DNA from: Chara braunii
Taxonomy: Eukaryota > Streptophyta > Charophyceae > Charales > Characeae
Length of the DNA: 50,248 nucleotides
Reading direction: 5' to 3'
Assembly (NCBI GenBank): GCA_003427395.1
Contig: BFEA01000740.1
Coordinates: 221,683-271,930, forward strand
The notes beneath the pieces were generated by a model. That model was not told the origin of the DNA and did no database searches. It saw only the letters and a list, made by a program, of their open reading frames with translations. Positions 10,714 through 21,065 of this stretch are shown one piece after another. The position numbers were made by a program, and so were the translations under genes. Position 1 is the first letter of the stretch. Each line of letters begins with the position of its first letter.

Positions 10714-11698
10714 CGGTATGAGGGCGAACTGGGGGACGGGTGGGGTTGGGGGAGGAGGGGGATCGGCTCCGTCTCCGTCGCGCGGTACTTAAGGTGGCGG
10801 CTGCAGGGTCGCCATCTTCGGGCTTCGGCGGCTCTGGATCCCTGGTCGGATCATTGCCGATGCGCAGGCTAGCTTGGCTGGCGAACTCCAACTGGCGCTT
10901 CCCGGTGGCAATTTCTTCGCGCTTACGCGCCGTTTCCGGATCGTCTGCCTCCGTTCCTGTACGCGTCGCTTCCTCCGGCAAGGCTTCCCACTCGGACCTG
11001 GTTCCTTCTTCTTCCTCTTCTCCTTCGCTCAGCTCGCCCTCGCTATGTTCACTATAGCTTCCCTCCTCCGATGTTTCTTCGTCGTCGTCTTCTTCTTCGT
11101 CGTCGTCGTCGTCGATCACCACTTCCTCTGCCCTCGGATAGAAGGCGTGAGGGATGATCTCGTTTGGCTTCAGGTACTCCTGCCGCGATGGTAGCGTATC
11201 CTCGTCCCTAGGTTCCTCCAAGCACGCAGTCCACTGAAGGTACAGGTCCAATGATCGCTCGAAAATGTACGGAGCAGGACTATCGTCACTCTGAAAATAG
11301 ATGTCGGGCGAGAGATCGTCCACCAATTGCACGATCGGTGCGATAAGCTCCTGCGCAATCAGGTGGCGTCGACCCGGCCGTATCGATCCGAAGAGAAAGC
11401 CAAGAAGATCTCCTTCCACGTTAGTCCTCCAAGCCTGTATGATCAGCAGCTCCGGATTCTCGATCCACATGGGATGCTCGCTAGTGCCCGTCCATGTCAC
11501 CTGTACTCTGGCCAGGCAGAAAGACAGCTCCTCAAACGTTTCGCGCCACAACCGCCAATATCCAGGATTGATAAGAGGGACTGAAAGAGACTCGAACGAG
11601 AAGGAAAGAGAAGGGTGAAGATCGGATTGCCAGAAGGTGGGGAAGAGAGAGGGGAGAGCAAAGATAGAGAGAGGAGCGAGGAGATCGGCGTGGTTCAT
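10664..11698 (-). CDS. Retroelement ORF3, copy A (344 aa, acidic, unknown function)
   Basis: This intact 344-codon frame starts MNHADLLAPLS. Its first ~200 residues look globular (segments TWTGTSEHPMWIENPELL and FGSIRPGRRHLIAQELIAPI). They are followed by a long Asp/Glu tract of about 50 residues. The C-terminus is Arg/Ser/Pro rich (RRRRSRSPSS). The start ATG overlaps the stop of the preceding ORF2 remnant as ATGA. The counterpart at 45588-46621 has one frameshift and one nonsense mutation, so copy A is the better-preserved one. An acidic tract next to a basic RS-like tail suggests a nucleic-acid- or chromatin-associated protein, but this is inference; I recognise no domain. Confidence 0.65.
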   Translation of the reverse strand: MNHADLLAPLSIFALPSLFPTFWQSDLHPSLSFSFESLSVPLINPGYWRLWRETFEELSFCLARVQVTWTGTSEHPMWIENPELLIIQAWRTNVEGDLLGFLFGSIRPGRRHLIAQELIAPIVQLVDDLSPDIYFQSDDSPAPYIFERSLDLYLQWTACLEEPRDEDTLPSRQEYLKPNEIIPHAFYPRAEEVVIDDDDDEEEDDDEETSEEGSYSEHSEGELSEGEEEEEGTRSEWEALPEEATRTGTEADDPETARKREEIATGKRQLEFASQASLRIGNDPTRDPEPPKPEDGDPAAATLSTARRRRSRSPSSPNPTRPPVRPHTDAGDRPSSSNAVPPTP

Positions 11699-11880
11699 CG
11701 GGGATGTGGAAAGGGGACGAGGGTTGGGATCACAACTGGTCGCTCGCGCGGGGATCGGCGAATAGATCCGGTGTAAAGATCGGGATGATGTTATACCCTT
11801 GTCGGGCGAGGACGTGCTGCCACACGTTGGACACTTGCTTCGTCCACTCGCGCAGCGAGGTCAACCGCTCTTTCGTGGTC

Positions 11881-11951
11881 TGCCGTTCACCGTGAACGGT
11901 CGTTCACAGGCGCAGGGCCAAATGACTGGCCGTTCACGTTCACGGTGACGG
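11881..11951. repeat. Imperfect palindrome beside element A
   Basis: TGCCGTTCACCGTGAAC on the left is mirrored by GTTCACGGTGACGGCA on the right, with further GTTCAC copies in between. The inverted repeat sits directly at the truncated end of Ty3/Gypsy copy A and before a CT tract. It may be a very small foldback element. Confidence 0.6.
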
Positions 11952-11959
11952 CACTGGTA

Positions 11960-11964
<5 letters not shown>

Positions 11965-12022
<58 letters not shown>
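11965..12022. repeat. (CT)n microsatellite
   Basis: An almost pure CT run of about 58 bases, immediately left of the 75-bp repeat that bounds the Penelope-like element. Confidence 0.95.
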
Positions 12023-12027
<5 letters not shown>

Positions 12028-12094
12028 CTTTGGCTAATTTGGCCAAAGCTGTGCCAACAGGAGCACTGCACCGCATGCTCGCAGCGTTGGCATT
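12020..12094 (+). repeat. Left copy of the 75-bp flanking direct repeat of the Penelope-like element
   Basis: It matches 20002-20076 at 71 of 75 positions in the same orientation. Both copies can fold into two hairpins. The first is GCTTTGGC paired with GCCAAAGC. The second is TGCCAAC paired with GTTGGCA, with an inner GAGCA/TGCTC stem. One difference turns a pair into a G-U wobble and leaves the fold intact. The position on both sides of the coding region suggests a terminal repeat of the element (pseudo-LTR), though it is much shorter than usual. Confidence 0.65.
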
Positions 12095-13338
12095 ATCAGT
12101 GAAGTGGGAAAAAGAGAGGAGGAAGAGAAGAGGTCGGAGTTAGGTGGCTGCCAACAGTTTGACGGCCAGTTGGAGGTTAGCGGGGATATTTCGATATTTT
12201 GATATTTTGATTGTTTTGATATTTTGATATTGTTAAATTTTTGAAATTTTGAAGTTTTGACTTTTGGAATCCAGAGTTTCCCGGAATTTTGCGCCCGATG
12301 GATTTGGTTTGATATAGGACTCGTAGATAGGTGCTCCAACGAAGTAGGACTCAGATGCTGGACCTGGACATAGGAACCAGACAAAATTCGGAATCTGAAT
12401 CATGGTCGGTTTATTTTGATGGACAACAACAGGCTGGTAAAAAATGGGAAAACCCACGGACTTTTAAGGACCGGAGCGGACACCGGATTTTGGGAGGACC
12501 AATTCCTTCGGAGTAGGCTACAGCGAAGGTGTGCGTTCCAAACAACCGAGGGGGTACAGTCGGAAAGCTTACTTACTTTTGACACTTGAGATCGGTCGCG
12601 TCTTGACCGCCGGTTGGGTATTTTCTATATTTGGATCTTGTAGAAGGAGGTGATACAGGCCGTTGAGCCAGTACGGACGCCGAGGTGTTACGGCCACAAC
12701 TATATATTTTGAGAGGCAAGGCCTTAGTCTCCCTTTTTGAGCACAAAGACTCCGTGGAGTCACCCTCCTGATGATGCCTGTGCGGACGGGCAAAACCGGT
12801 CGAGGGACCGCTTGCTGCTCTTTGCTCTTTACTGCAGTTTTCACACAAGCTTGTCATTCGTTTTTGGACTCGTATGAGTGTTCGCTATCGACTGAGTTGA
12901 TTGCTCTGGTTGCTCGGGCTGTTTGGCCGCAGCTCTCCTGCTCTTGGGCACGTAACCTCCAGTTTGTTCGCGCTGGATGGTGGCTGCGTCGACATCGCGA
13001 AGTCATGCTAGTATGATGCTGCGAGCAGACTTCAGCAGCATGAGGAGGACACAAGGCATTCGGCTCGAGGTCCTGGCAAGTACGAAAGAGAACAGACAAG
13101 GGAAAATGGAATTTGAGAATTAGAGAAGGAGAGAGAAAGGGAGAGAGCGAGGTCAGGTGATGGAGTGAATAAAAAACGGGACAAAACGAGGACCAGAGTC
13201 CCACAGGATAAGGAATGAACTTGAGACGGGTGACTAGAATGAAAAGGCGAGGCGGAAGATTCAGGGTCATTCTCTACGGTATTGGTGTGATTGTTATGGG
13301 CTTAGGCATGATTATCGTAGGATCCGCCTTCTAACAAG
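12095..13338. other. Unannotated stretch, possible leader of the Penelope-like element
   Basis: It contains an AT-rich run of GATATTTTGAT repeats near 12185-12260 and no recognisable coding motif. It may be the 5' untranslated part of the retroelement, or an unrelated insertion. Confidence 0.4.
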
Positions 13339-13533
13339 ATGAAAGCTTCTTGTCCCACCTGTGGGGGACCGTGTAGTTCAGGGAGGAGGTTCATGTCAGT
13401 GCGGAATCGCCTGATTCACGCATTAGAGGAATATGTTGAAAATACAGTGCAGCCCATGCACTTTATGATAGGTTTTGTTAACGATGATAATCTGAGAGCG
13501 GAACTATACGATTGCTTAACGAGCCTAAGATAG
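13339..13533 (+). pseudogene. Short Cys-rich frame, possible start of the Penelope-like ORF1
   Basis: The 64-codon frame MKASCPTCGGPC... holds two C-x2-C-like pairs, followed by an amphipathic stretch (RNRLIHALEEYVEN). Translation continues past its stop in other frames towards the zinc-knuckle frame at 13845, so it may be the N-terminal part of the same protein, broken by mutation. No family is assigned. Confidence 0.35.
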
Positions 13534-13844
13534 AGACTACGAGACTACGTTGTCAGCGTTGCGTACGAGGAGTATCACGAGATAGTTGATATCTGGAGAG
13601 AGTAGGAGGTGGCGTGGTTTACTGCACCTGGAGCGGGGTGAAGACGGCGTTACGGAGAGGAACACGGACAAATATAGTGTCGTAAGGACGAGCGTCACAA
13701 GACTGTGATCTTTGAGGTTTGGACAGCGTAGGGGCGACGAGGAAACCGGATACGATGTATTTAACCACGGGGCCATCGGGGGGCGGAGGTCCTGGGAATG
13801 TCGTCAGTGGACAGTAGTACGGGGGCGGACAGACGTATGGAAAC

Positions 13845-14990
13845 ATGAACGGATATCCGGGTGGAGGTGGTAGAATGGGAGGTGGGAATAACGAATGTTA
13901 TAATTGCGCAAAGGTGGGGCACATTGCTCGAGATTGTTGGTCGAGACGAGGTAGGGGTTTTAACGTATCACAAGGTGATCCGGAACTGGAGGAGATCAAG
14001 GAACAATTTAGACTAGCCCGAAAAGAGAGACTGGAAGAGGAAGAGAAGAGAAAACTCGAGGAGGAAAAGAGATGTAGAGATGAGGAGGAATCAGGAGAAA
14101 TCTGGATTTCGTAAGAAAGGCCAAGCAATTCAAGCTGCAACTGCGCGCGGAACTGCTGGAGGAATTGAGGGAAAATCACTCGGAGGCGGAGAAAGCTATT
14201 GAGAAGACCGGGAAGTCGGGGAAGAAAACCAAGAAGACAAAGAAGAAAGAAGTACTTGACTAAACACGACAGAAGGAAGAGACGAAGGGTCTGCATTATG
14301 AAGAAGGGAGATACGGGCGAAGTACCTGACTCGTTGAGCTCTACGGATGACGATACGTCGGATACCTCTTCTTCGGATGGCGGTTCTGACGAAAGACACG
14401 CGCGTATCAAGGCACATCGGGGACGCAGGTCAGGAAACGTCAAGATTAGAGCCAAGGCGAAGAATAACAAGGGGAAGGTGATGGCTGAGGAGATATGCAC
14501 ACCAACAAGGATGCACGAAAGGGGTGAAAGCTCGAAGCCACGGAGGGACTCCCCGACAGAGGACGAGGAGACGTTCGGGATAAAATTTGCCACTGGGAAT
14601 GAACCGAGGATTCCTCTGTCCGGTGGTCTTAAGGGAGTAGCAGTGGGATGTTCGCAGAAGGGGCTGATCGACTACTGCATCTCCGCACACAAGATTTTTT
14701 CGGCTAAGAAGGCGGATGTACTCAAGAAGATATGTGAACAGAAAGGGATCAAATACACCAAAAAGCCCGAGATTGTTGAGATTTTGGCAAGACACCAAAT
14801 TCAGCTGGCATATGACGGATTCGAGGAGGCACAAGTCAACTCCAGTCTCCAGAGAGAATACGAAGACCAAATCATCTGGCTCACCTCGAAGGGAATTTGT
14901 GAAAGACAAGACAACTACGGAGAAACCAACACAGAAGCAGGTATCGATTATCATCCGTTCGGCTCCGGTGCAACCGACGGAAGGCCCTGA
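13845..14990 (+). pseudogene. Penelope-like element ORF1: CCHC zinc knuckle, coiled coil, SAP-like domain
   Basis: A Gly-rich start (MNGYPGGGGRMGGG) leads to a perfect CCHC knuckle, CYNCAKVGHIARDC. Next is a highly charged coiled coil (FRLARKERLEEEEKRKLEE). Frameshifts near 14100 and 14270 break the frame. The 14199-14990 part has an acidic/Ser tract and basic patches. It then has a segment, SAKKADVLKKICEQKGIKY followed by TKKPEIVEILARHQ, that fits the helix-turn-helix pattern of SAP DNA-binding motifs. A nucleic-acid chaperone or DNA-targeting role for the retroelement RNP is likely by analogy with gag nucleocapsids. The SAP call is my pattern match and not certain. Confidence 0.65.
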
Positions 14991-15000
14991 CTGACGGTTA

Positions 15001-15663
15001 GAAACCCCGACTAACTCCAAAACTCTGGGATATACTCAATAGGTGGTTACACCATAGAAAGAGATTAAGAGGGTCGGGGGTAACCGGAGATGCAAGTAGG
15101 AAGGTGGAGAGTGCGATTACCTCAACGACACTGCTGCTTGCAGTACAGGGACAGATTCCTTGGTTGAAAAAGTACCTCGTCAGATGCTCAGATCTCAGTA
15201 ATCTGCTGGGGCTGGACACGGGCGGGGTGTACGTAGTGGTGAGCCCGTGGACGAACACAATTTACGTAGGATGTATGGTTAGACTGATTATTCCTAGATG
15301 GAGGGAACATTGCCGGAACACCTTGAGTAACGCCCTGGGACTGGCACCACACCTCTACCGCTGGCTGAGAAAATTCGGGTTGGATAAGTATGTAATCATA
15401 CCGATTAGACACGTAAACGACACAGACGATTATGTGTTCGAATGTTACGTGATCTCAGATCTAAGTCCAAGCCTGAATACCCGGGATCTGGGAAAAAGGG
15501 AAAGGATATCCAAGGGCAGGAATAGAAGAGGGAGAAGGGAAAGGAAGGGTAGAAAGAAAAGTTTACAATTAGAAAAGGTGGTCACCTTCAGACTCGGAGA
15601 GTTACAGTTTTCTTCAATTTTGAGCTGGCTGAAAGGGCTTACTGGAGCAGGAGAGGGTATCAC
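15001..15663 (+). pseudogene. GIY-YIG endonuclease domain of a Penelope-like element, interrupted
   Basis: The frame is open from about 15001; an ATG occurs at 15104. It shows the complete GIY-YIG signature: GVY and YVG spaced by ten residues (GGVYVVVSPWTNTIYVGC), then the catalytic Arg in RWREH, Glu in FECYV and Asn in SLNTRD. A basic linker (KGRNRRGRRERKGRKK) follows. GIY-YIG nucleases nick target DNA to prime reverse transcription in Penelope-like elements. At 15655-15663 the frame runs into a 9-bp target duplication. It resumes in phase at 18135 on the other side of the inserted transposon, which shows that nuclease and RT belonged to one protein or one continuous coding unit. Confidence 0.85.
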
Positions 15664-15813
15664 ATATGTATCACCTGCGGTCATGACCAAGGGCTTTTTG
15701 GCCGCATGTGGGCATGATCATGCCCGGGGGGGGCAGCCGCTGAGGCCAAGTGCGGTCGGAAAACCCCAACATTTTTAATTCCTCGGATAATTGGCCAAAA
15801 AAAATAAAAAAAA

Positions 15814-15846
15814 GGGGTTGTAGGGTTTCCAAAACCCTACATCCCC
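15814..15846. repeat. GGGGTTGTAGGGTTT hairpin, copy 1
   Basis: A foldback: GGGGTTGTAGGGTTT followed by AAACCCTACATCCCC. A near-identical one lies at 22661-22692, in both cases preceded by an A-rich AATAAAAAAAA-like tract. Confidence 0.8.
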
Positions 15847-17407
15847 ATATATATTTTATTTGTTTTGATGTGTTTTGTTATTTTTTAAAAATAGAAAACG
15901 AAAAAGCCATGTATTAAAATCAAAAGAAACATAATTAAAAAAAAGGGAACTTTTTTTTTTCATTTTTTTCTGATTGCTGGTGGTGTTATGATCCTGGCCA
16001 ATTTCGAAGTACACATTCATCAGATAGTATAATGCCGTCCAATTGCAGAAAGAAATGAATGAACTTGAGAGGAGAGAGAGGATAAGAAGAAGAAGAAGGA
16101 GAAGAAAGAAAGAACTTCAAGAAGAAGATGATGTACACCAGCATAGACAAATGGCAAAGCTCTTCTTCTTCGCCCAACACTCTCCTCTGCCTTTAGTCCT
16201 CTTCTCTTATTCGTACAAGAGATAATAGTACAATCTTGAATGGCTGATCCAGAATCATGTCCGAGTTCCTCTTCTACTGCAGGTATCACTTGAGGTCCAC
16301 CATAGCCATGGCCGCCTCCCTCACTCTTCACTCTCATAGGCCGAGGCTATGGCGGACTACTTGGGCCTAACCCTGCTGTGTAAAGGACAACGCAAAGCAG
16401 CTATGGCTGCTCTAGCTCAGGCCACCATGCCTGACTCTGCCTCGAAGCTTCTTGGTGTAGCTCTCCCAAGCTGGGGTCTCCCTGCTGCAGCGCCCACCAA
16501 GGTGATGCAGATGGCTGCCACCACAGCCAGGTAAGTACCTCTGGCACTCCCCCCTTCCTCCTGCTCTTATCCCTCCTCCATGTCCTTGCTCCTTCCCCAG
16601 CAGTGCTGCTCCAAGCTAGCGCTGCTCCCGCCAACGCTCCAACCAGTGTGTCGCCAAACTTGCACACCGACAATGAGGCTGGGCTCTTCGCTCGGCCTGG
16701 AGATATAGCGGCCTGCTTGCCTCTTGGGCGGTGACTTCCAGGCCGCTCGGCCTTCCCAGCAACCGGTACCTCCTCCCTTTTGGAGGGAAACATTGTTGCA
16801 GACTCTGATATTGCCCGTACAGGCCCTAGACTCAGACTGGTTGGACTGGTACCCGCCTAGACCTAGCCTACAACTACTGGGCCTCTCAAAATGCCACTTT
16901 TGTCTTCTTCTGCCCGGCCTCCACCCGCACATCTACCTCTTCAGGGTGCGTGGCCTACCGGCTACTTGAGTGTTTTCCCCCAGCTGCAATCCCTCAATGT
17001 CACAGCCACAGGTAAGTACCGGCCCTGAGGGCCCAACGAACGGACAAGTACCCTTGCGGGTCACACACACACTCAAGCCAACCAGCACTCAGACAGACAT
17101 GCACACCAGCAAGCGTGCACACACACAGACATGCAGAACTTAGTAGCAAGCGGGAAACTCAGCAAGGCATTCAGTCCGTGAGCAAAACTCAGAAATCAAT
17201 TGTGTGTCTCAGTCCGTGTTTTCTCGGGTTATCACATTGGGATAATCATCGTGCTCATGTTTATTTGATTCTTTCTTTTTACATACATATGCAAATATGA
17301 AAGGAACAAAAAAACAAAGATAATAATGAAAAGAAAAACCAAAGCCATTTTCTTGTCTTTTTCCTTTTTTTTCCGTGTTTCCTATACACACACACACATT
17401 GATTGAT

Positions 17408-17491
<84 letters not shown>

Positions 17492-17609
17492 TGTGTATCA
17501 CAGCGGGCAGGAGGTATGATCCTTTCAACAACAGATGCCAATCAACATGTTGGAGAGGATAAGACTGTCATCGAATACGAGATCCACACAGNNNNNNNNN
17601 NNNNNNNNN

Positions 17610-17634
<25 letters not shown>
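17408..17634. repeat. (GT)n microsatellite with an 18-N gap
   Basis: A long pure GT run (about 17408-17490) and a second GT run starting at 17610 flank ordinary sequence and an 18-base N gap (17592-17609). The gap probably reflects the repeat. Neighbouring CA-rich patches lie at 17060-17130. Confidence 0.9.
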
Positions 17635-17640
<6 letters not shown>

Positions 17641-17743
17641 CACGAGCGTGTGTGTGCATGTCTGTGTATGTCTGTGTGTGTCTGTGTGTGTGTACACGTG
17701 TGTGGCGGCACTGCCGGGGGGAGGGTTGGGAGCACCTCCCCCA

Positions 17744-17758
17744 CCAATCAATCAGTCG

Positions 17759-17819
<61 letters not shown>

Positions 17820-17876
17820 CAAATCAATCAGCAATCAATCATTCAATCAATCATTCAATCAATCATTCAATCAATC
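17744..17876. repeat. (AATC)n tetranucleotide repeat
   Basis: About 30 copies of a four-base unit, first pure and then interspersed with ATTC. Its Asn-Gln-Ser-Ile translations are artefacts of the repeat. Confidence 0.95.
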
Positions 17877-18125
17877 AAAAAACAAATAAAAAACAATCAA
17901 GCAATCAAGATTTTTTTATTTTTTTTTTCACACACAAAAAATGACCCCCCCCCCGAAAATTATTTTTTAACTTTTTTTTTGGTTCAAGGGGGTAGGGTCG
18001 GGTTCCCGGTACCCCAATCCGAACCCCCCAGTCCCAACCCCCTCTCCCTTCGGTCATGGCAGGCCGCGCTGGACTGCGGTCGCCGCGGTCGTGCCCGCGG
18101 TGACCGCGGCGGCGGGTGTTTCATA

Positions 18126-19871
18126 GGGTATCACCATACTTTTCTCTAGAGAAACAGTGTGGACGGACGGATGGCATAAGATCAAGAGGGCCTTCAGCGA
18201 TACAATTATTGAAATAGAAGGGGCCACGACGACACTGCGGAAGGCAAAGCGGGTTCTGCAATAGGGAGGAATGGTGATAGTTAGGCAAGTCGTACATGCC
18301 AAGACTACCACAGAGCGTAATAAAGTTTTCCTCGTGACACTCCTTCGCAGGCCTAGACCAGATTCATAACTATGAACTTTACCGACGAGGAAACTCATTG
18401 GACTATACAGAACGGCGGGACTATCCATAGACGATACGCATCGGTCAAGGAGCAGACATGCCCTTGCAAGGGTATGAATTTACCCAAGCATGAAGGACAC
18501 GTACTCACAAGATCTGATGATATCGAGACTCCGAACTTCGTAAAGAATGTCAGGAATATCACGAGACTGGCTAAAGCTTGTTGTATGGAGACCCTGGCAC
18601 AGGCGATTCTGGTAGCTTGCAATGATCTGAAGGGTGCGACACGACCAAGGGTGGAGGAAAAAGAAGTCTGGATGGATCGGGGCTCGAAATCGACAGCATG
18701 GACCGACGATGAGGTGCGTGAGTGGGGTAGGCATTTCAAGGGACTGGTACTTTCTCCGATCGATAGGAATCAGGGAGATACCGCTGTTATGTGTCAGATT
18801 CTCTATCGACACGGATTTGGGAAGACCTTTGTATAGGATGCTAACTATGAGCACATCAGAAGATTGGAAGAAGAGGTGGAAACTATGAAGGAGATCAAAA
18901 AGGATTTCTACAGTTGCAGGATAGAGACAATCGGTGAGTGGAGGCCGGACGGACGACTGGGTGCGGCGTACGTAATTCCTAAACACAAGGATCTCACACG
19001 CTGGAGACCTATAGCACCGGCACCTGCGGATCCGGCCGCACTTGCTCAAAGGAGGGTAGTGAGAGCCTTGCACTGCTTGCTGAAACGTCTCTCTGCGAAC
19101 AGCACGTTTTGTCTAAATTCCATCTCTGAGCTAACGGAACGTCTTAATGCTACTACGGTACGCTTGAGAGCTGCAGGCTGTGAACGCGTGATTGGGAGAT
19201 GTTACGGTATTAAGGACATGTTCTCCAAGATCCCACATGAAGCTGTCAAGGACGCGGTCCAACAGTTACTGAGGAAGTATGAAGACCAAGGGGCTAAGCA
19301 GGTTAGGGTCGCCTTGAAGGGGAAGGCTTGTGCAATTAGCCAGAACAGGAGGAGGATGGACGGGTACGTGAGTATATCACTGAAGAAGCTAATGACGGCG
19401 GTGAAGTACGATTTGAGGCATTCTGAGGTGAAATGTGGGAAGATCCTGGTAAGACAGGTGTTTGGTATAACCATGGGTAAGTCGACTGACCCTATTTTGG
19501 CATCGATCACATGCGCGATGGCTGAGCTACGTTTTCTGAATGAGCTTGGGTATGCCAGGCGACTAGTAGGAGGGTGGCGGATAATGGACGATATTACAGT
19601 TGTGATAGGCATCACAAGACAGGCAGAGGGGACAGATTACCACGAGCTGTTGTTCAAGGATTTTGAGGCAACCTACGATAAAAATCTCGAGATCATTAGG
19701 AAGGATCACTGTGGACCGACATGGCAGTTTGTGGGAGGACACATGATGATTGGTAATAGACCTCTGCAGTTACATTACATTCCTGCGACAAAAAATACGG
19801 AGTCCTTGCACTACGAGGGAGAGTTGGTCTTCCAATTTATGCAGGAATATGACTCGTACTCTGCCAAGTAA
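18126..19871 (+). pseudogene. Penelope-like reverse transcriptase
   Basis: After the target duplication the frame continues (TILFSRETVWTDGW), with a stop near 18261. The main frame runs 18372-19871 with one in-frame TAG at 18834. It shows a CPC motif, then LSPIDRNQGDTAVMCQ, which resembles the S-x-x-D-K-N segment of Penelope RTs. AAYVIPKHKDLTRWRPIAP corresponds to the PK-H-K...RPI region. Motif A is YGIKDMFSKIPHEAV with its Asp, motif B is VFGITMGKSTDPILASI, and motif C is WRIMDDITVVI with both Asp residues. The catalytic core is therefore intact apart from the nonsense mutation. No second GIY-YIG follows, in line with a permuted element. Confidence 0.82.
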
Positions 19872-20001
19872 GTTAAAAAAACGGTCTTGACTGCAACACT
19901 CAAGAGACTGTGGGATCACACTACGAACAAACAGCTGGTACTTGGAGCACTGAGTTTCGCAATTTGTAGGCTGACCTTCGGGGATGTCCCCCGGAGATCT
20001 C

Positions 20002-20076
20002 TCTCGGTGCTTTGGCCAATTTGGCCAAAGTTGTGCCAATAGGAGCACTGCACCGCATGCTCGCAGCGTTGGCATT
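20002..20076 (+). repeat. Right copy of the 75-bp flanking direct repeat
   Basis: Lies about 130 bases after the RT stop and matches 12020-12094 at 71 of 75 positions, with the two-hairpin fold kept. Confidence 0.65.
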
Positions 20077-20099
20077 GAAACGGTTTTCACCTTTCTGCA

Positions 20100-21064
20100 G
20101 TCACAGATGCGGGCACTAGAGTTCGATCCCCAAACCTTACCTTGCCCATGTACCGTATTGAGTTGACCCCTGAGTGTTTGAACCCGTGACCTGTATTTTG
20201 GTAGTTGATGTCTGTCGTAAATCTGTGTAGCTGTAGGGGTTCGATCTGTAGATCTGATGAGTAGGGGTCACAGCCTTGTAGAAGTCGCAGTTGTAGGTGT
20301 TCTGAGAGGTCAAGGCCGTAGCTGCTACAGTCATGAAGGGTCAAGGTCGTAGCTGCTACAGTGTTCAAAAGGCCAAGACCACAGACTTCCGGAAGGTCCG
20401 GAAGTACACATTCGGACCTTTTCTACGCTGCATAGAAGCCATTACTTTACGTTCAGCTAGTACTAAAAAAGCAACTGCATGGAGTTGGCAGTGCAAACCC
20501 ATGCAGTCAGCAGTACCGGTCCCAGTCAGTTATAGTCCAGTAAAGCAAGTACCATGTGGAATGTGAGCACCAAGGGCATGGGAAAGGGCCAGCCCAACGA
20601 GTTACAGAAGTATAAATCAAGAGGCAGCGCCCAGCCATTCATTCATTTCGCTGCGTAAGCCATGCAGAAGCGCTGCTACAGCGTCTTGTGCGAGGTGGTC
20701 TGCATGTTGCCCAAGGTCGAAGTGGGCTGAAGTGAGACTACGTAGCCATAGTTAGTGTTACTAGAGCGGCCATAGCTGCTGTAGGAGGTAGTTAGGCAAT
20801 AGTGTGTGTGTGTATGTCAGAGAGGAATGTGTGTGGGGTATTCAGGGTGATCCCGAGCTAAGTGAGTGTGAACAGTGGTGTTGGGAACAGTATCGAGGGT
20901 TGGATGTGCAGGCGCTTATGCGCCATAGCCTGTGGAAGCAATTTTGCATCCGACTGAGTTCTCGATTTCCATATCTCCGAGTTTTGAGTGGGCGTTGTGC
21001 GCCAGTGTGAATCGCCATCTGTTTGCATGTATGTGAAGCAAAGAAGAAAGCGAGTCTGATTGCA
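20100..21064 (+). mobile_element. Putative 5' LTR of another LTR retrotransposon
   Basis: A TATA-like TATAAAT at 20611-20617 lies upstream of a terminus ...GATTGCA at 21064. This is followed directly by TTGGTATCGGAG, close to the initiator tRNA-Met primer site, and about 1.25 kb later by a gag-like ORF. The left border is not identified. A 31-bp tandem pair (GTCAAGG..GTAGCTGCTACAG) lies near 20309-20362. No second LTR is in the window, so the call rests on order and motifs only. Confidence 0.4.
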
Positions 21065-21065
21065 T

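Larger units (their letters stand above)
9796..11866 (-). mobile_element. Internal 3' part of Ty3/Gypsy copy A
   Basis: The minus strand matches 45420-47502, the region between integrase and 3' LTR of the large element. Homology begins at about 11866, inside the equivalent of ORF2, so gag, pol and the 5' LTR are absent. The end of ORF2 overlaps the start of ORF3 through ATGA here as well. The segment between ORF4 and the LTR (9796-10185) is conserved and noncoding. Confidence 0.85.
15664..18125. mobile_element. Non-autonomous TIR transposon (2.46 kb) with 9-bp target duplication
   Basis: GGGTATCAC occurs on both sides (15655-15663 and 18126-18134), and the interrupted Penelope-like frame rejoins in phase across it. 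The ends are imperfect inverted repeats: TATGTATCACC...GCGGTCA on the left against TATGAAACACC...GCGGTCA read inward from the right. A 9-bp duplication fits Mutator-like elements best, with hAT-related groups possible. The interior has palindromes (GGGCATGATCATGCCC at 15711-15726), AT-rich DNA and microsatellites, but no recognisable transposase. Confidence 0.75.
12020..20076 (+). mobile_element. Penelope-like element with upstream GIY-YIG, nested insertion
   Basis: The element codes, in order, for a CCHC zinc knuckle, coiled coil and SAP-like segment, a GIY-YIG nuclease, and a Penelope-type RT. Canonical Penelope elements carry GIY-YIG after the RT. Upstream placement is the permuted arrangement known from Chlamys-type elements of green algae and protists. 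Frames are broken by several frameshifts and stops, and a TIR transposon (15664-18125) interrupts it. The outer limits are proposed from the 75-bp direct repeats and remain uncertain. Confidence 0.75.

Noticed and set aside
12854-13270. 138-codon minus-strand frame as a gene
   Set aside because: Low-complexity composition, no motif, and no second copy in the window to test conservation.
17375-18149. Long frames of Val-Cys and Asn-Gln-Ser-Ile repeats
   Set aside because: Direct translations of GT and AATC microsatellites, running through an N gap.
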